The notes under the pieces are model-generated. The model worked only from the letters and a program-made list of their open reading frames with translations, searched no databases and was not told the DNA's origin. Shown here piece by piece: positions 33,796 through 41,387 of a DNA stretch of 64,000 nt (positions are counted from its first letter, which is position 1; each line of letters begins with the position of its first letter). Source of the DNA: Ruminiclostridium josui JCM 17888 (GTDB lineage Bacteria > Bacillota > Clostridia > Acetivibrionales > DSM-1351); contig NZ_JAGE01000002.1 in assembly GCF_000526495.1 (NCBI RefSeq), forward strand, positions 62,001-126,000. The letters run 5' to 3'. Both the position numbers and the translations under genes were made by a program.

Positions 33796-35061
33796 ATGGG
33801 TAAATATATTCATAACCTTGAAACAAACAAAATCGAACTTCATTTTGATAAGTCTGAGTATATGGGTTTATCAGACGAACAGAAGAAGGAAATTAAATCA
33901 AATTTTTTATGGTCAAAGTCAGCTGGCACATGGGTTAGTAGGAGCACAAGGAATCATTATTTTGCTTTAAAAATTGCCGAAAAGCTGGGACTTGAAAACG
34001 GTGGTAAAGAAGGCGAGCGCCTGAGTTATGCCGAACAATTGGAGCGCAAAGCAGAAAGAGCCGAAGCAAGAGCCGAACGTATGGAATTACATGCAGCCAA
34101 TGCAGAAAAGCGAGCCGAAAACCTTCAAGCTGAATTAAATCGCTATCGTGGCGACACTGCTTTTTTTACACAGCCAATTATCGCTGGCCATTCAGGGAGC
34201 CAAGCATTTGCAAGGCAAAGGGAACGCATTTTTGACAGATACCGAAAAGGTTTTGAAGAATACAGAAAAAGCGAATATTTCAAAGACCGAGCTGAAACAG
34301 CAAGACAGACCGCAAACATGGCACAGCTCAAAAATCCGGTTTACTTACATAATCGCATAAAAGAATGTAAAGCTACAATTGCAAAGTTAGAAAAGAATAT
34401 TGTTGCCTATGAAGAACGGCTTTATAGGATTGAACAGGGCGAAATAATAAAAAGTTATGACGGCAAAGTTATTCCATCTGAAAGATATGAAACAGCCATT
34501 CAGGAGACAATTGAAAAAATGGAATATGAAATAGACAAACTTGCATTACTTGAAAACAAACTTGACGAAATCGGGGGGGAAAAATTTTCAAAGGATAACA
34601 TCAAGCCTGGCTATATCGTAGGTATGAAACGCTGGGGTAAATGTGAAATATTAAGCGCTGGTCCGGTAAATGTAACCTTTAAGATTCTTAAAGGCGGTGC
34701 CGCTGGTGGAGTTTTAACAGAGCCGTATGCGGCAATTGTGAAGGTCTTGGAAGAAAAAGAGACAGAAGCAATAAAGATCGTTAACCCTTATCAAGTAGGC
34801 GACATATTGACTATGCATTACGGCATGGATACCAAAAATCCAGTATATATGGCATATCAGGTTATCAAAACAACCGAAACAGGTGTTAAGCTCCAACAAA
34901 TAGCAGTCGAAAAAGGTGTACCTGTTAAGGATAGGTTTATCAGTGATAAGCAAGTGCAAAAGAAGGTTGTTAAAAGCAAGTGGAGCGATTTTGTAGGGGT
35001 ATATATGGATGATAGACAGCTTCACAAGTATGAGATAAAAGAAATGGCTGGGGCGGTTTAA
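33796..35061 (+). CDS. DUF3560-type protein
   Basis: Start ATG at 33796, overlapping a GGGGTTTATCA motif with GGAAAGGGG as ribosome site; the frame is open up to 33733. The product has 421 residues. Residues about 25-175 carry SNFLWSKSAGTWVSR, a Glu/Arg/Ala coiled coil (AEQLERKAERAEARAERMEL) and GHSGSQAFARQRERIFDRYR, the DUF3560 pattern seen on conjugative plasmids and phages. A C-terminal region repeats a YxVGDxL-like SH3-type module (PGYIVGMKRWGKCEILSAGP; PYQVGDILTMHYG). Function unknown. Confidence 0.7.
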   Translation: MGKYIHNLETNKIELHFDKSEYMGLSDEQKKEIKSNFLWSKSAGTWVSRSTRNHYFALKIAEKLGLENGGKEGERLSYAEQLERKAERAEARAERMELHAANAEKRAENLQAELNRYRGDTAFFTQPIIAGHSGSQAFARQRERIFDRYRKGFEEYRKSEYFKDRAETARQTANMAQLKNPVYLHNRIKECKATIAKLEKNIVAYEERLYRIEQGEIIKSYDGKVIPSERYETAIQETIEKMEYEIDKLALLENKLDEIGGEKFSKDNIKPGYIVGMKRWGKCEILSAGPVNVTFKILKGGAAGGVLTEPYAAIVKVLEEKETEAIKIVNPYQVGDILTMHYGMDTKNPVYMAYQVIKTTETGVKLQQIAVEKGVPVKDRFISDKQVQKKVVKSKWSDFVGVYMDDRQLHKYEIKEMAGAV

Positions 35062-35108
35062 TCCATCCCTGAAGTTTATCAGAAGTTGAAAAGATTGGAG
35101 GTATTTTT

Positions 35109-35501
35109 ATGACAAACGCACAGGCTCAAGGATATGCAGTAATAGCACTAAGCAAGCTTATATGTTCTGGCCACATCAAAGGTAATAAGAAGAACCTTTG
35201 CGAATTGCTCGACCGTGAAATGTATAGTCTTATGGATATTATGAGCGAAGAAGAAGCCGAGGAAAAGGCTGGCAGGATACTGCAAGGAATTAATGACACC
35301 AATAGCAGAGGGAACACAGAAGATATCATCAGAGTCACACCTGAAGAAGCAAATAAAATAATTGATTCAAGGGAAAGAAAAGGCTTGTTTTACTGTATTG
35401 AAAATGGCATATATGTAGGTGTTGACAACAGAGATGGTAATGCATGGACGGAAGATTTTGGAAGTTTATCCGCTTGCAAAAGATGGTTAAGAAAAAGATA
35501 G
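35109..35501 (+). CDS. Small operon protein, unknown function
   Basis: A 130-residue protein with GGAGG seven bases upstream. N-terminal helical part (VIALSKLICSGHIKGNKKNL), middle EEEAEEKAGRIL, C-terminal beta part (IENGIYVGVDNRDGNAWTED then FGSLSACKRWLRKR). Last gene of the rightward operon. The C-terminal beta unit recalls small proteins accompanying DUF3560 genes; family not confirmed. Confidence 0.6.
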   Translation: MTNAQAQGYAVIALSKLICSGHIKGNKKNLCELLDREMYSLMDIMSEEEAEEKAGRILQGINDTNSRGNTEDIIRVTPEEANKIIDSRERKGLFYCIENGIYVGVDNRDGNAWTEDFGSLSACKRWLRKR

Positions 35502-36048
35502 TCACTAGGTTGCCGGTTGTATTCGGTATTGTAAATTCTACCTAGTTGCAAGAACTTAACGCTTATAGACTAATTTGTATAAATCTATAAATCTGAGATA
35601 GGGTTTATCCGGGACTAATTTTATTCCCGGAGACAATTCCCCTCGCGCGCGCGTACTACTCTCATTTATATTTTTATATTTATTTTAATTATGTATTATA
35701 GAGACCTATACCTTCTCCTTCTCCTTCACCTACTATTATTAATATATAGTATATATAATATATGTAGGTTAACGGTGTTTTGCGGTGTTTTTCGCTGAAA
35801 TGCGGTGAAGAGCGGTGTTCCTCGGTGATGTTCGCTGATGTGCGGTGTTTTTCGGCGTTTTGCGTTGGGTCAAAAAGGCATTTTTAACACAGTCAAAAAT
35901 TGGGATAGGTGTTTACATTAACTAATATGTAAAAATCGATTTAAAACGATTCTGTGACTTTAGATGGGTATTCAAAATTAGATTGATAATGCTATGTTAT
36001 AAATATCTAAATGTGTGATAAAATTAGTTTGAGTTTGGAGGCGATTTT
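35502..36048 (+). other. Origin- or attachment-like non-coding region
   Basis: No gene. In order: the last motif/hairpin unit (35601-35635), an alternating CG run near 35643-35653, three CTTCTC-like pyrimidine repeats (about 35711-35730), ACCTAC/GTAGGT arms enclosing an all A/T stretch (about 35731-35768), the ten-unit 10-bp array, and inverted repeat TTTACAT/ATGTAAA at 35912-35933. The combination resembles replication origins or recombinase attachment regions and adjoins the integrase operon. Confidence 0.55.
35773..35872 (+). repeat. Ten direct repeats of CGNTG-N5 in exact 10-bp register
   Basis: Units begin at 35773, 35783, 35793 and so on to 35863 without a gap: CGGTGTTTTG, CGGTGTTTTT, CGCTGAAATG, CGGTGAAGAG, CGGTGTTCCT, CGGTGATGTT, CGCTGATGTG, CGGTGTTTTT, CGGCGTTTTG, CGTTGGGTCA. 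The 5-base head is kept, the tail varies. One unit per helical turn puts all heads on one face of the DNA. Confidence 0.85.
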
Positions 36049-36231
36049 ATGGAGATTCTCAGGAAGAACCCTGATAAATACGGTATACAAAAGGTTGGAA
36101 AGAACAAGCACAGGATAGTTAAAATCCTTGTTGAATGTGATAATGAGCAGGAAGCCTTACAATCTTTAACTAAGTTGTTAAGTGGTGAAATATCTGAACA
36201 GGATTTAGTTGAGGGCCAGAAGGGGGAATAG
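36049..36231 (+). CDS. Small protein upstream of integrase (60 aa)
   Basis: A 60-residue protein with TTGGAGGCG upstream. Sequence MEILRKNPDKYGIQKVGKNK, later LVECDNEQEALQSLTKLLSG; basic then acidic. It ends two bases before the integrase ATG and is probably co-translated with it. It could be an excisionase-like or recombinase helper protein by position. No motif proves it. Confidence 0.6.
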   Translation: MEILRKNPDKYGIQKVGKNKHRIVKILVECDNEQEALQSLTKLLSGEISEQDLVEGQKGE

Positions 36232-36233
36232 TT

Positions 36234-36818
36234 ATGTTAAAGCTACCAAAAATTATTGACCAGAAAAGCGTCAAAAAGATGCTGGCACAGATCAACACTA
36301 ATTGCCCAACAGGAATCCGGAACTATGCAATCATTATTATGATGTACCGAGCTGGCCTGCGTGTACAGGAAGTATGCAATCTGGTTCCACAGGATGTTAA
36401 CTTTGAAACGGGACTAATTTATATACAACAAGCAAAAGGTAAGAAAGACCGATATGTGCCTATGGATGATGATATAAAACGGTCTGTTCAGGAATGGCTC
36501 GGAGTACGGCCAGAGAGCAATTATTTATTTTGCACCCTGGAAGGTGGCCAGTTGATGCAGAGGTATGTCCGGGAAGTGTGCTATAGAATTTCAAACAAGG
36601 CAGGTGTTTTTGTACAAGATGGCACTGTTAAAAAACCTGTCAGCCCTCATAAGCTCAGGCATACATTTTTAACAGAGGTACTTAGAGAGGGAACTGCAAA
36701 TATAAGAGAAGTACAGCAACTGGCTGGCCATAGCAGCTTAAATACAACTATGATTTATACTCATGTAATTATGGATGAACTGCAGGAGAAAATTAAAAAG
36801 AGAAAGGGGCTAACATAA
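36234..36818 (+). CDS. Short tyrosine recombinase (catalytic domain only)
   Basis: A 194-residue protein with all catalytic residues: R43 (RAGLRVQEV), the beta-hairpin lysine region (KGKKDRYVPM), H139-x-x-R142 (SPHKLRHTF), H166 (QLAGHSS) and Y175 (TTMIYTHV). Full XerC/integrase proteins have about 300 residues with an N-terminal core-binding domain; that domain is absent here. It resembles XerC/D and small plasmid resolvase-type integrases. It probably integrates the element or resolves multimers, using the nearby repeats. Confidence 0.85.
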   Translation: MLKLPKIIDQKSVKKMLAQINTNCPTGIRNYAIIIMMYRAGLRVQEVCNLVPQDVNFETGLIYIQQAKGKKDRYVPMDDDIKRSVQEWLGVRPESNYLFCTLEGGQLMQRYVREVCYRISNKAGVFVQDGTVKKPVSPHKLRHTFLTEVLREGTANIREVQQLAGHSSLNTTMIYTHVIMDELQEKIKKRKGLT

Positions 36819-37129
36819 GTAAAGCCTTATTGGCAGTTTGAAGATGTCAAGACTCTTGAACGGGCGATTTGGACAAGGGAACAAGCTTAGCCATCAACAC
36901 AATCTCTTAGGTAGAGCTCATTGCAAACCGTCGACGGATAACTTAAAAACGGTAATTAGGCTGGTTAGGAACGGTGTGATTTTTAGTAATTTAATACTTC
37001 ATAATTCTAACCTTCTTTATTTGCAATGGATACAAGATCTTTACTTTATTTCATAAAATAAGTTTAACATTTATTTTTTAAATAAGTAACTTTTTTGAAT
37101 TAAATCATATAATGATAATAAAAGAGAGA

Positions 37130-37153
37130 GGGGCTAGCGTAGAATCTAGCCCC
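37130..37153 (-). terminator. Terminator after the small peptide gene
   Basis: A perfect 8-bp stem GGGGCTAG/CTAGCCCC with loop ATTCTACG, followed on the minus strand by TCTCTCTTTTATT. Confidence 0.65.
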
Positions 37154-37173
37154 AAAATAAAGTTAAGAGTTTG

Positions 37174-37257
37174 TTAGAAGTTTAATAAAGAAAAGATTAA
37201 ATACACTATTGCTTCGATAAATAATGCAACAGCGTTAATTAAGTGAGGCATATTCAT
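37174..37257 (-). CDS. Hydrophobic 27-residue peptide
   Basis: ATG at 37257 lies seven bases after GGAGTG. The product is MNMPHLINAVALFIEAIVYL then IFSLLNF: one membrane-spanning helix with almost no charge. It has its own terminator. The organisation (tiny hydrophobic ORF, private terminator) recalls type I toxins or signalling peptides, but no family match can be claimed. No antisense RNA gene is evident by eye. Confidence 0.5.
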   Translation of the reverse strand: MNMPHLINAVALFIEAIVYLIFSLLNF

Positions 37258-37303
37258 CACATTACACTCCATTTTAATTTCATAATATAAGTTATGAAAT
37301 ATA

Positions 37304-37651
37304 ATGAGAAATGTGATTATTTTATTGTGTAAAAAATACATCTTAGGAGAACCCCTGGAGCCTTTATTTTTTATTAAATTACATATACTTAAAATTTTAT
37401 ACTTAGATCCGCCTTACTACGGTACCGAAAAGTATTATCAGGCACAGATTGCCCAGGAGGATCATGGGCGACTCTGCAGAGTACTGAAGAACCTAAAAGG
37501 CAAGTTCATATTATCATATAATGACTGTGGATTTGTCCGGGAGCTGTACAAGGATTTTGCTATTGATGGTATTGAGAGGAATCACAGCCTTACTTTAAGG
37601 TATGTAGATGGAGATAGAAGGTATAGCGAAGTAGTGATTAGAAACTTTTAG
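37304..37651 (+). pseudogene. Fragment of a D12-class adenine DNA methyltransferase
   Basis: The frame contains LYLDPPYYGTEKYYQ (motif IV DPPY) and FILSYNDCGFVRELYKDF then SEVVIRNF, the C-terminal half of a Dam/DpnM-like D12-class m6A methylase. The N-terminal part with the SAM-binding FxGxG motif and the target recognition region is missing. The 25 codons before DPPY do not look homologous. The gene is therefore a truncated remnant, presumably inactive. Confidence 0.75.
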
Positions 37652-37758
37652 TAAAAAGCCCTCAGGGAGAAATCCTTGGGGGCATAAAAAACAATTTTTG
37701 TAAAATATATTAACAATTTGGATATAATTCTCTATAATAGTAAATGAGGTGAAATTTT

Positions 37759-37992
37759 TTGAAAAATTATATTAAAACTAATTACAAGTTAATAAATATT
37801 TATGTAGGTTATTTTGCCTTGTTTTCATTTAGCTTAGCATTTTTAACTCTATTAATAAGTAGTTTTAATACAATAACCTCGAATACTGTTTATAGTATTG
37901 CATTTATTTTTATTTCATTATTTTTTTCTGGGATATTCTCAAAAATGTTGATAAAGCCGTTTTTACGCCTTATCTATATCATTTTCTGGTGA
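37759..37992 (+). CDS. Small membrane protein, unknown function
   Basis: A 77-residue protein read from TTG at 37759 after GAGGTG. It has two hydrophobic segments (IYVGYFALFSFSLAFLTLLI; TVYSIAFIFISLFFSGIFSK) and a short basic end. Its 3' end overlaps that of the convergent gene by 30 bases. Too small for AgrB, and no catalytic motif visible. Confidence 0.5.
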   Translation: MKNYIKTNYKLINIYVGYFALFSFSLAFLTLLISSFNTITSNTVYSIAFIFISLFFSGIFSKMLIKPFLRLIYIIFW

Positions 37993-39042
37993 TTTTTCAT
38001 CTGCATTTTCTGTATCTGGAATCTTAAGCTGAAGAGACTGTTGCAGTTGCAAAAACTGCATTCTAATTTTTTGTTCTTCTAGATGATGTTGCTGATCATT
38101 TAACCTTCTCTCATTAAATTTTCCTAAAACACCTGTACTCTCAGTTTCCGCTGACAACTCATTTCCCGTAAGAGGATTTTTAAAATTGAATTTGAATTTG
38201 CCACCTGCTAAAACATTATTTAATGATAAAATAAGAACACTTATACCTAATGCAGCAAAAGCACCAGCTGATATTATTTCAATAAGTCCAGGCGAGTGTA
38301 TGTTTATTTTCATATCTATCTTTTCTTTATCAATTACTATGTCTGATGTCTCTTGAATAAAATCTATAGCTGTATTAAAAAATTCTACAAAATCCGTTAA
38401 GCTTTTTAAACTAAAGCCATTTGGGTGTCCCGCGTGTAAAACACTGTGTAATTCATCACCTGAAATATACATATCATAAATATTTCTATTAATATATTGG
38501 GCATAATCGTTGGCACTGTAAATAGCTTGATGGGCATTGAATAGCTTAGATAAATATACATCCATTCCTTCTTTCGAAATTGATTTCAACCACTTTACTC
38601 TTCTGCGTTTATGATAAGGGCAAGGTATAATTTCTGAATCTGTATTCTCTTTTAATTGATTTTCTATATACATGGGGTCCTCATAGACATTTTCTTCAAT
38701 AAAAATGCCGATTGACGCCTTTTCGGAATTTTGGCTAGGAATTATAACGACATCTCCTTCATGTATTTCATTGACAAAGCTTATTAATTTATTTGCAGTT
38801 CTTCCAGGAGTGTTATCTTTTGGATAATTTTCCTTAACGATACCTTTTATTTTACTATAATTTTCCTTCTGAATGGTTGCAATATTTATATTGTCCCACC
38901 CAATTGCAACATAACCATTTAGCAAAAAATCTAAATAATATAAACCGCTTTCAGTACGTATTAACCAATAATTTCTATCTCTTACAACAGGAATATTTGT
39001 TAATTGTAGAATATCCTTTATGTTCTCATCAGAGTTAACCAT
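37963..39042 (-). CDS. PUA/EVE-like domain protein with transmembrane segment
   Basis: Start ATG at 39042, after GGAGG; the open frame runs to 39081. The product has 359 residues. Residues about 20-140 (YWLIRTESGLYYLDFLLNGY, VAIGWDNINI, EIHEGDVVIIPSQNSEKASI) look like a PUA/EVE-type or Mrr-N-terminal-like sensor fold. A hydrophobic helix (IIEISAGAFAALGISVLI-like, about 265-285) follows, then a Gln-rich helical tail. Such sensor-plus-membrane layouts occur in phage-defence proteins. That role is inference. Confidence 0.55.
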   Translation of the reverse strand: MVNSDENIKDILQLTNIPVVRDRNYWLIRTESGLYYLDFLLNGYVAIGWDNINIATIQKENYSKIKGIVKENYPKDNTPGRTANKLISFVNEIHEGDVVIIPSQNSEKASIGIFIEENVYEDPMYIENQLKENTDSEIIPCPYHKRRRVKWLKSISKEGMDVYLSKLFNAHQAIYSANDYAQYINRNIYDMYISGDELHSVLHAGHPNGFSLKSLTDFVEFFNTAIDFIQETSDIVIDKEKIDMKINIHSPGLIEIISAGAFAALGISVLILSLNNVLAGGKFKFNFKNPLTGNELSAETESTGVLGKFNERRLNDQQHHLEEQKIRMQFLQLQQSLQLKIPDTENADEKSPENDIDKA

Positions 39043-39303
39043 GTTTTTGTTCCTCCTATTTAAAGTAAATTGTGTGCACAATATTCTTACATTAATTACA
39101 TTTTATAGTAGGTATAACATGGTTGCAATAAATAAAAGCATATTTTTTCCAAGATTATTGTTTTTATAGTCGAAATATTCATTTTCGTTTGCGATAGCCT
39201 GATATAGCAAAACACAAAAACGAGCCGAAGTCCGCTTTTGGCAGTCTCAAAAAATTCTTTGATGTGAAATTTGATATGTTACAAAAAATAATATACTAAC
39301 ATC

Positions 39304-39338
39304 AAAAAGAGCGTTAGCCCTTAGGACACGCTCTTTTT
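39304..39338. terminator. Bidirectional terminator
   Basis: AAAAAGAGCGT pairs with ACGCTCTTTTT around a 13-base loop. The 457-base stretch 39082-39539 around it holds no convincing gene. Confidence 0.8.
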
Positions 39339-39539
39339 GGATGACTTTTCTCCACGTAAACTTTTCTAGGTTTACAATTAAATTATACAATATATTACAA
39401 AATAATACAATGATAAACTTTATGTTTAATGTACCTTTCAGGTTTATATGTTTAGCGTGATTGCATGTTCCATTATATGGGATTTAGTAGTAGAATAGAT
39501 AAAGAGTGATGATTTTATAAAAACAGGGGAGGGAAATAC

Positions 39540-39758
39540 ATGAAGGATGATGCCTTACTGGAAACAAAAGCTCGATTACAACATCTAGAACCAGAATATA
39601 AGTTTCCAGAAAGTAACCATATTGAAGATACACTTAATAACATATTATATGAATTGAAAAGTTTAAATTCTAAGCAGGAAACTATTAAAACCATTTTAAT
39701 AGTTTGGTCTATTATAACAGTAATAGGCTTTATAGGTGCCATACTATTATATCTATAG
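39540..39758 (+). CDS. Small protein with C-terminal membrane anchor
   Basis: A 72-residue protein with GGGAGGG upstream. The N-terminal 45 residues are acidic and helical (HIEDTLNNILYELKSLNSKQ). The C-terminus is one membrane helix (TILIVWSIITVIGFIGAILL). It resembles small hemolysin-XhlA-like or accessory membrane proteins. It lies 180 bases upstream of the autoinducer gene on the same strand; a link is possible but unproven. Confidence 0.6.
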   Translation: MKDDALLETKARLQHLEPEYKFPESNHIEDTLNNILYELKSLNSKQETIKTILIVWSIITVIGFIGAILLYL

Positions 39759-39883
39759 CGATAATACATAAATAAATGCAGGCTTATCTGGTAATAATCC
39801 AAAGGGGAACTTAATAAAGTCTGTAAATGATACAAAATAATGTTTAAAAAAACAATAATCGACAAATAATTTAGGATAGTATA

Positions 39884-39920
<37 letters not shown>

Positions 39921-39936
39921 CAGGGAGGTGGATAAT

Positions 39937-40071
39937 ATGAAGAACAAGCTTAAATTAATTGTACTCATGGCACTATCTGTAATTGGCATTACCGCAGCTA
40001 CTGCATCGGCCGGAGCTTGTTGGATGTTTTCTTTTTACCAAAAGGAATGTCCAACTTCATTATTAAAATAA
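39937..40071 (+). CDS. agrD: AgrD-type cyclic lactone autoinducer precursor (44 aa)
   Basis: A 44-codon gene with a strong GGGAGGTGG site. It has an amphipathic/hydrophobic leader (MKNKLKLIVLMALSVIGITA), then ATASAGACWMFSFYQKECPT and SLLK. The core Cys followed by an aromatic stretch and a Q-x-E-C-P-x-S-L-x-K recognition tail fits the cyclic lactone autoinducer (AgrD) family of Clostridia. Ring closure would use the Cys of GACWMF. It is convergent with the kinase/regulator pair. No AgrB protease, needed to cut and cyclise it, is seen in the window. Confidence 0.75.
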   Translation: MKNKLKLIVLMALSVIGITAATASAGACWMFSFYQKECPTSLLK

Positions 40072-40082
40072 AGAGCTGCAAT

Positions 40083-40112
40083 AAAAAGGCCTCATAATGA
40101 GGTCTTTTTTAT
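40083..40112. terminator. Bidirectional terminator between agrD and the kinase gene
   Basis: AAAAAGGCCTCAT pairs with ATGAGGTCTTTTTT. It serves the convergent ends of both genes; the kinase stop lies within it. Confidence 0.8.
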
Positions 40113-41387
40113 CTTTAGCTTTTGATTAAATCTCATAAAAGTTTCATCAAAATCGGTTTTCCATATAAACCTTTTATAGTCACTTAACAGATTTGAAACA
40201 ATAGCTAATCCGTGGCCTCTTTCACTACCTTTAGTGGAATAACCATCTAAGTTAATTTTTTTAATCATTGGTGCTTGATCACAACTGTTTGATATCAAAA
40301 TTTCTATGCAATCCTGATAACTTATAATAGACATATCTATTGTTCTTTCCCTTGATTCTTCAGCTGCTTCAATAGCGTTGTCAAGGAAAATACCAATGAT
40401 TGCACACAGCTCAGAAACTTTTAATTCAGGGATTGAATTTACAACCCCTACAACTTGTAAATTGAATTTGATATTAGATTTTTTTGCTTTATCCAACTTA
40501 GAAGATATAATTGCAAAAAGGGCAACGTTTTCAATATTATAAATTGCAGTATTAATATTACTTACATTTCCAGATAATTCGGATACATAGTTTCTAGCTT
40601 CTTCATATTTGTTATTGCTAAGCATAAAATTTAGGGTAGAAAAATGATTATTATAATCATGCTTAAAATGTCTTAATTTTTGCAATGTGTCTTTGAGCGA
40701 CTCGTTATAAAATTCCTGCTGCCGTTTTTCTTCTTTTAGTGCTTGCTCTTTTTGATGTTTACCATAACCAAACAGTACGAGTACATATAATATAACCAAC
40801 ACAATCAGTTCAAGTTGGAAGGCTTTCACATTAGGGGTTAGTCCATAAATCTGCCCGCTTACAATAATAATTATAAGTGTTACACAGAATAATATTGATA
40901 CAGGATTCAAATTTTTGAGTTCCCGGAACAAAGCAGGTATGATGCAGATAATAAGCATTGAAATAATGTAAGTTGTTATGTTTGCGAAAAAATATAGGGT
41001 AATGCTTTCGCCTATGGTCTTAGTTGTTACTGTTAAGCCAAATAAATTTAATATTATTGGGGTTGCTAAATTGCCTAGACCAGTCGCTACCATTATGCTC
41101 AAAAACGATGCTACCGTTTTTGGCCAAGTTACTTTAAGTAAGTATTTAATCAATGCTATGCTTAAAATAAATATTAATATAGGCTTGATTATTTGAACCA
41201 TACTTGATGTTCCAAATAATATCATCCAAATCGCTGTTATTACTCCGTTTCCAAGTCCGAAAGATAATAAGAAAATGACTATTTGTAGCTTTGATACTCT
41301 ATGTCTAAAAACAACTTTCAAAAAGGCTAGTAGTAAAACTGCTGTTAACAAGGAAAAGAGCGTATTCATTAAGATATATTCTAACAT
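40092..41387 (-). CDS. agrC: AgrC-like sensor histidine kinase (GHKL type)
   Basis: The start is probably ATG at 41387 with GGAGG 11 bases upstream; the frame begins six codons earlier inside the regulator gene. The product has about 431 residues. Six to seven transmembrane helices span about 1-215. The histidine box LRHFKHDYNNHFSTL follows a short coiled coil, then the GHKL ATPase: CAIIGIFLDNAIEAAEES (N box) and SERGHGLAIV (G box). This is the AgrC architecture for sensing peptide lactones. It overlaps and follows the LytTR regulator gene. Confidence 0.85.
   Translation of the reverse strand: MLEYILMNTLFSLLTAVLLLAFLKVVFRHRVSKLQIVIFLLSFGLGNGVITAIWMILFGTSSMVQIIKPILIFILSIALIKYLLKVTWPKTVASFLSIMVATGLGNLATPIILNLFGLTVTTKTIGESITLYFFANITTYIISMLIICIIPALFRELKNLNPVSILFCVTLIIIIVSGQIYGLTPNVKAFQLELIVLVILYVLVLFGYGKHQKEQALKEEKRQQEFYNESLKDTLQKLRHFKHDYNNHFSTLNFMLSNNKYEEARNYVSELSGNVSNINTAIYNIENVALFAIISSKLDKAKKSNIKFNLQVVGVVNSIPELKVSELCAIIGIFLDNAIEAAEESRERTIDMSIISYQDCIEILISNSCDQAPMIKKINLDGYSTKGSERGHGLAIVSNLLSDYKRFIWKTDFDETFMRFNQKLKIKKTSL

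Larger units (their letters stand above)
33210..35611 (+). repeat. Dispersed GGGTTTATCAG motif paired with GC-rich hairpins
   Basis: Nine copies of (A/G)GTTTATC(A/C) and two variants, all on the plus strand: starts 33210, 33274, 33383, 33452 (TTTATCAG only), 33651 (TTTATTAG), 33786, 33864, 34933, 35072, 35462, 35601. Two end exactly at or in a start codon (33285, 33796). Gaps between genes also hold perfect hairpins: CCGGGA-GAAA-TCCCGG at 33234, CCCCGG-TTGT-CCGGGG at 33674, GCCTGGAC-AA-GTCCAGGC at 33757, TCCGGGA/TCCCGGA near 35608. Function unknown. Confidence 0.7.

Noticed and set aside
35760-35880. CRISPR array at the 10-bp repeats
   Set aside because: Units are 10 bp with no spacers, and no cas genes are nearby.
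36838-37056. 72-codon ORF after the integrase
   Set aside because: No ribosome site and no protein pattern. The 36819-37129 stretch appears non-coding.
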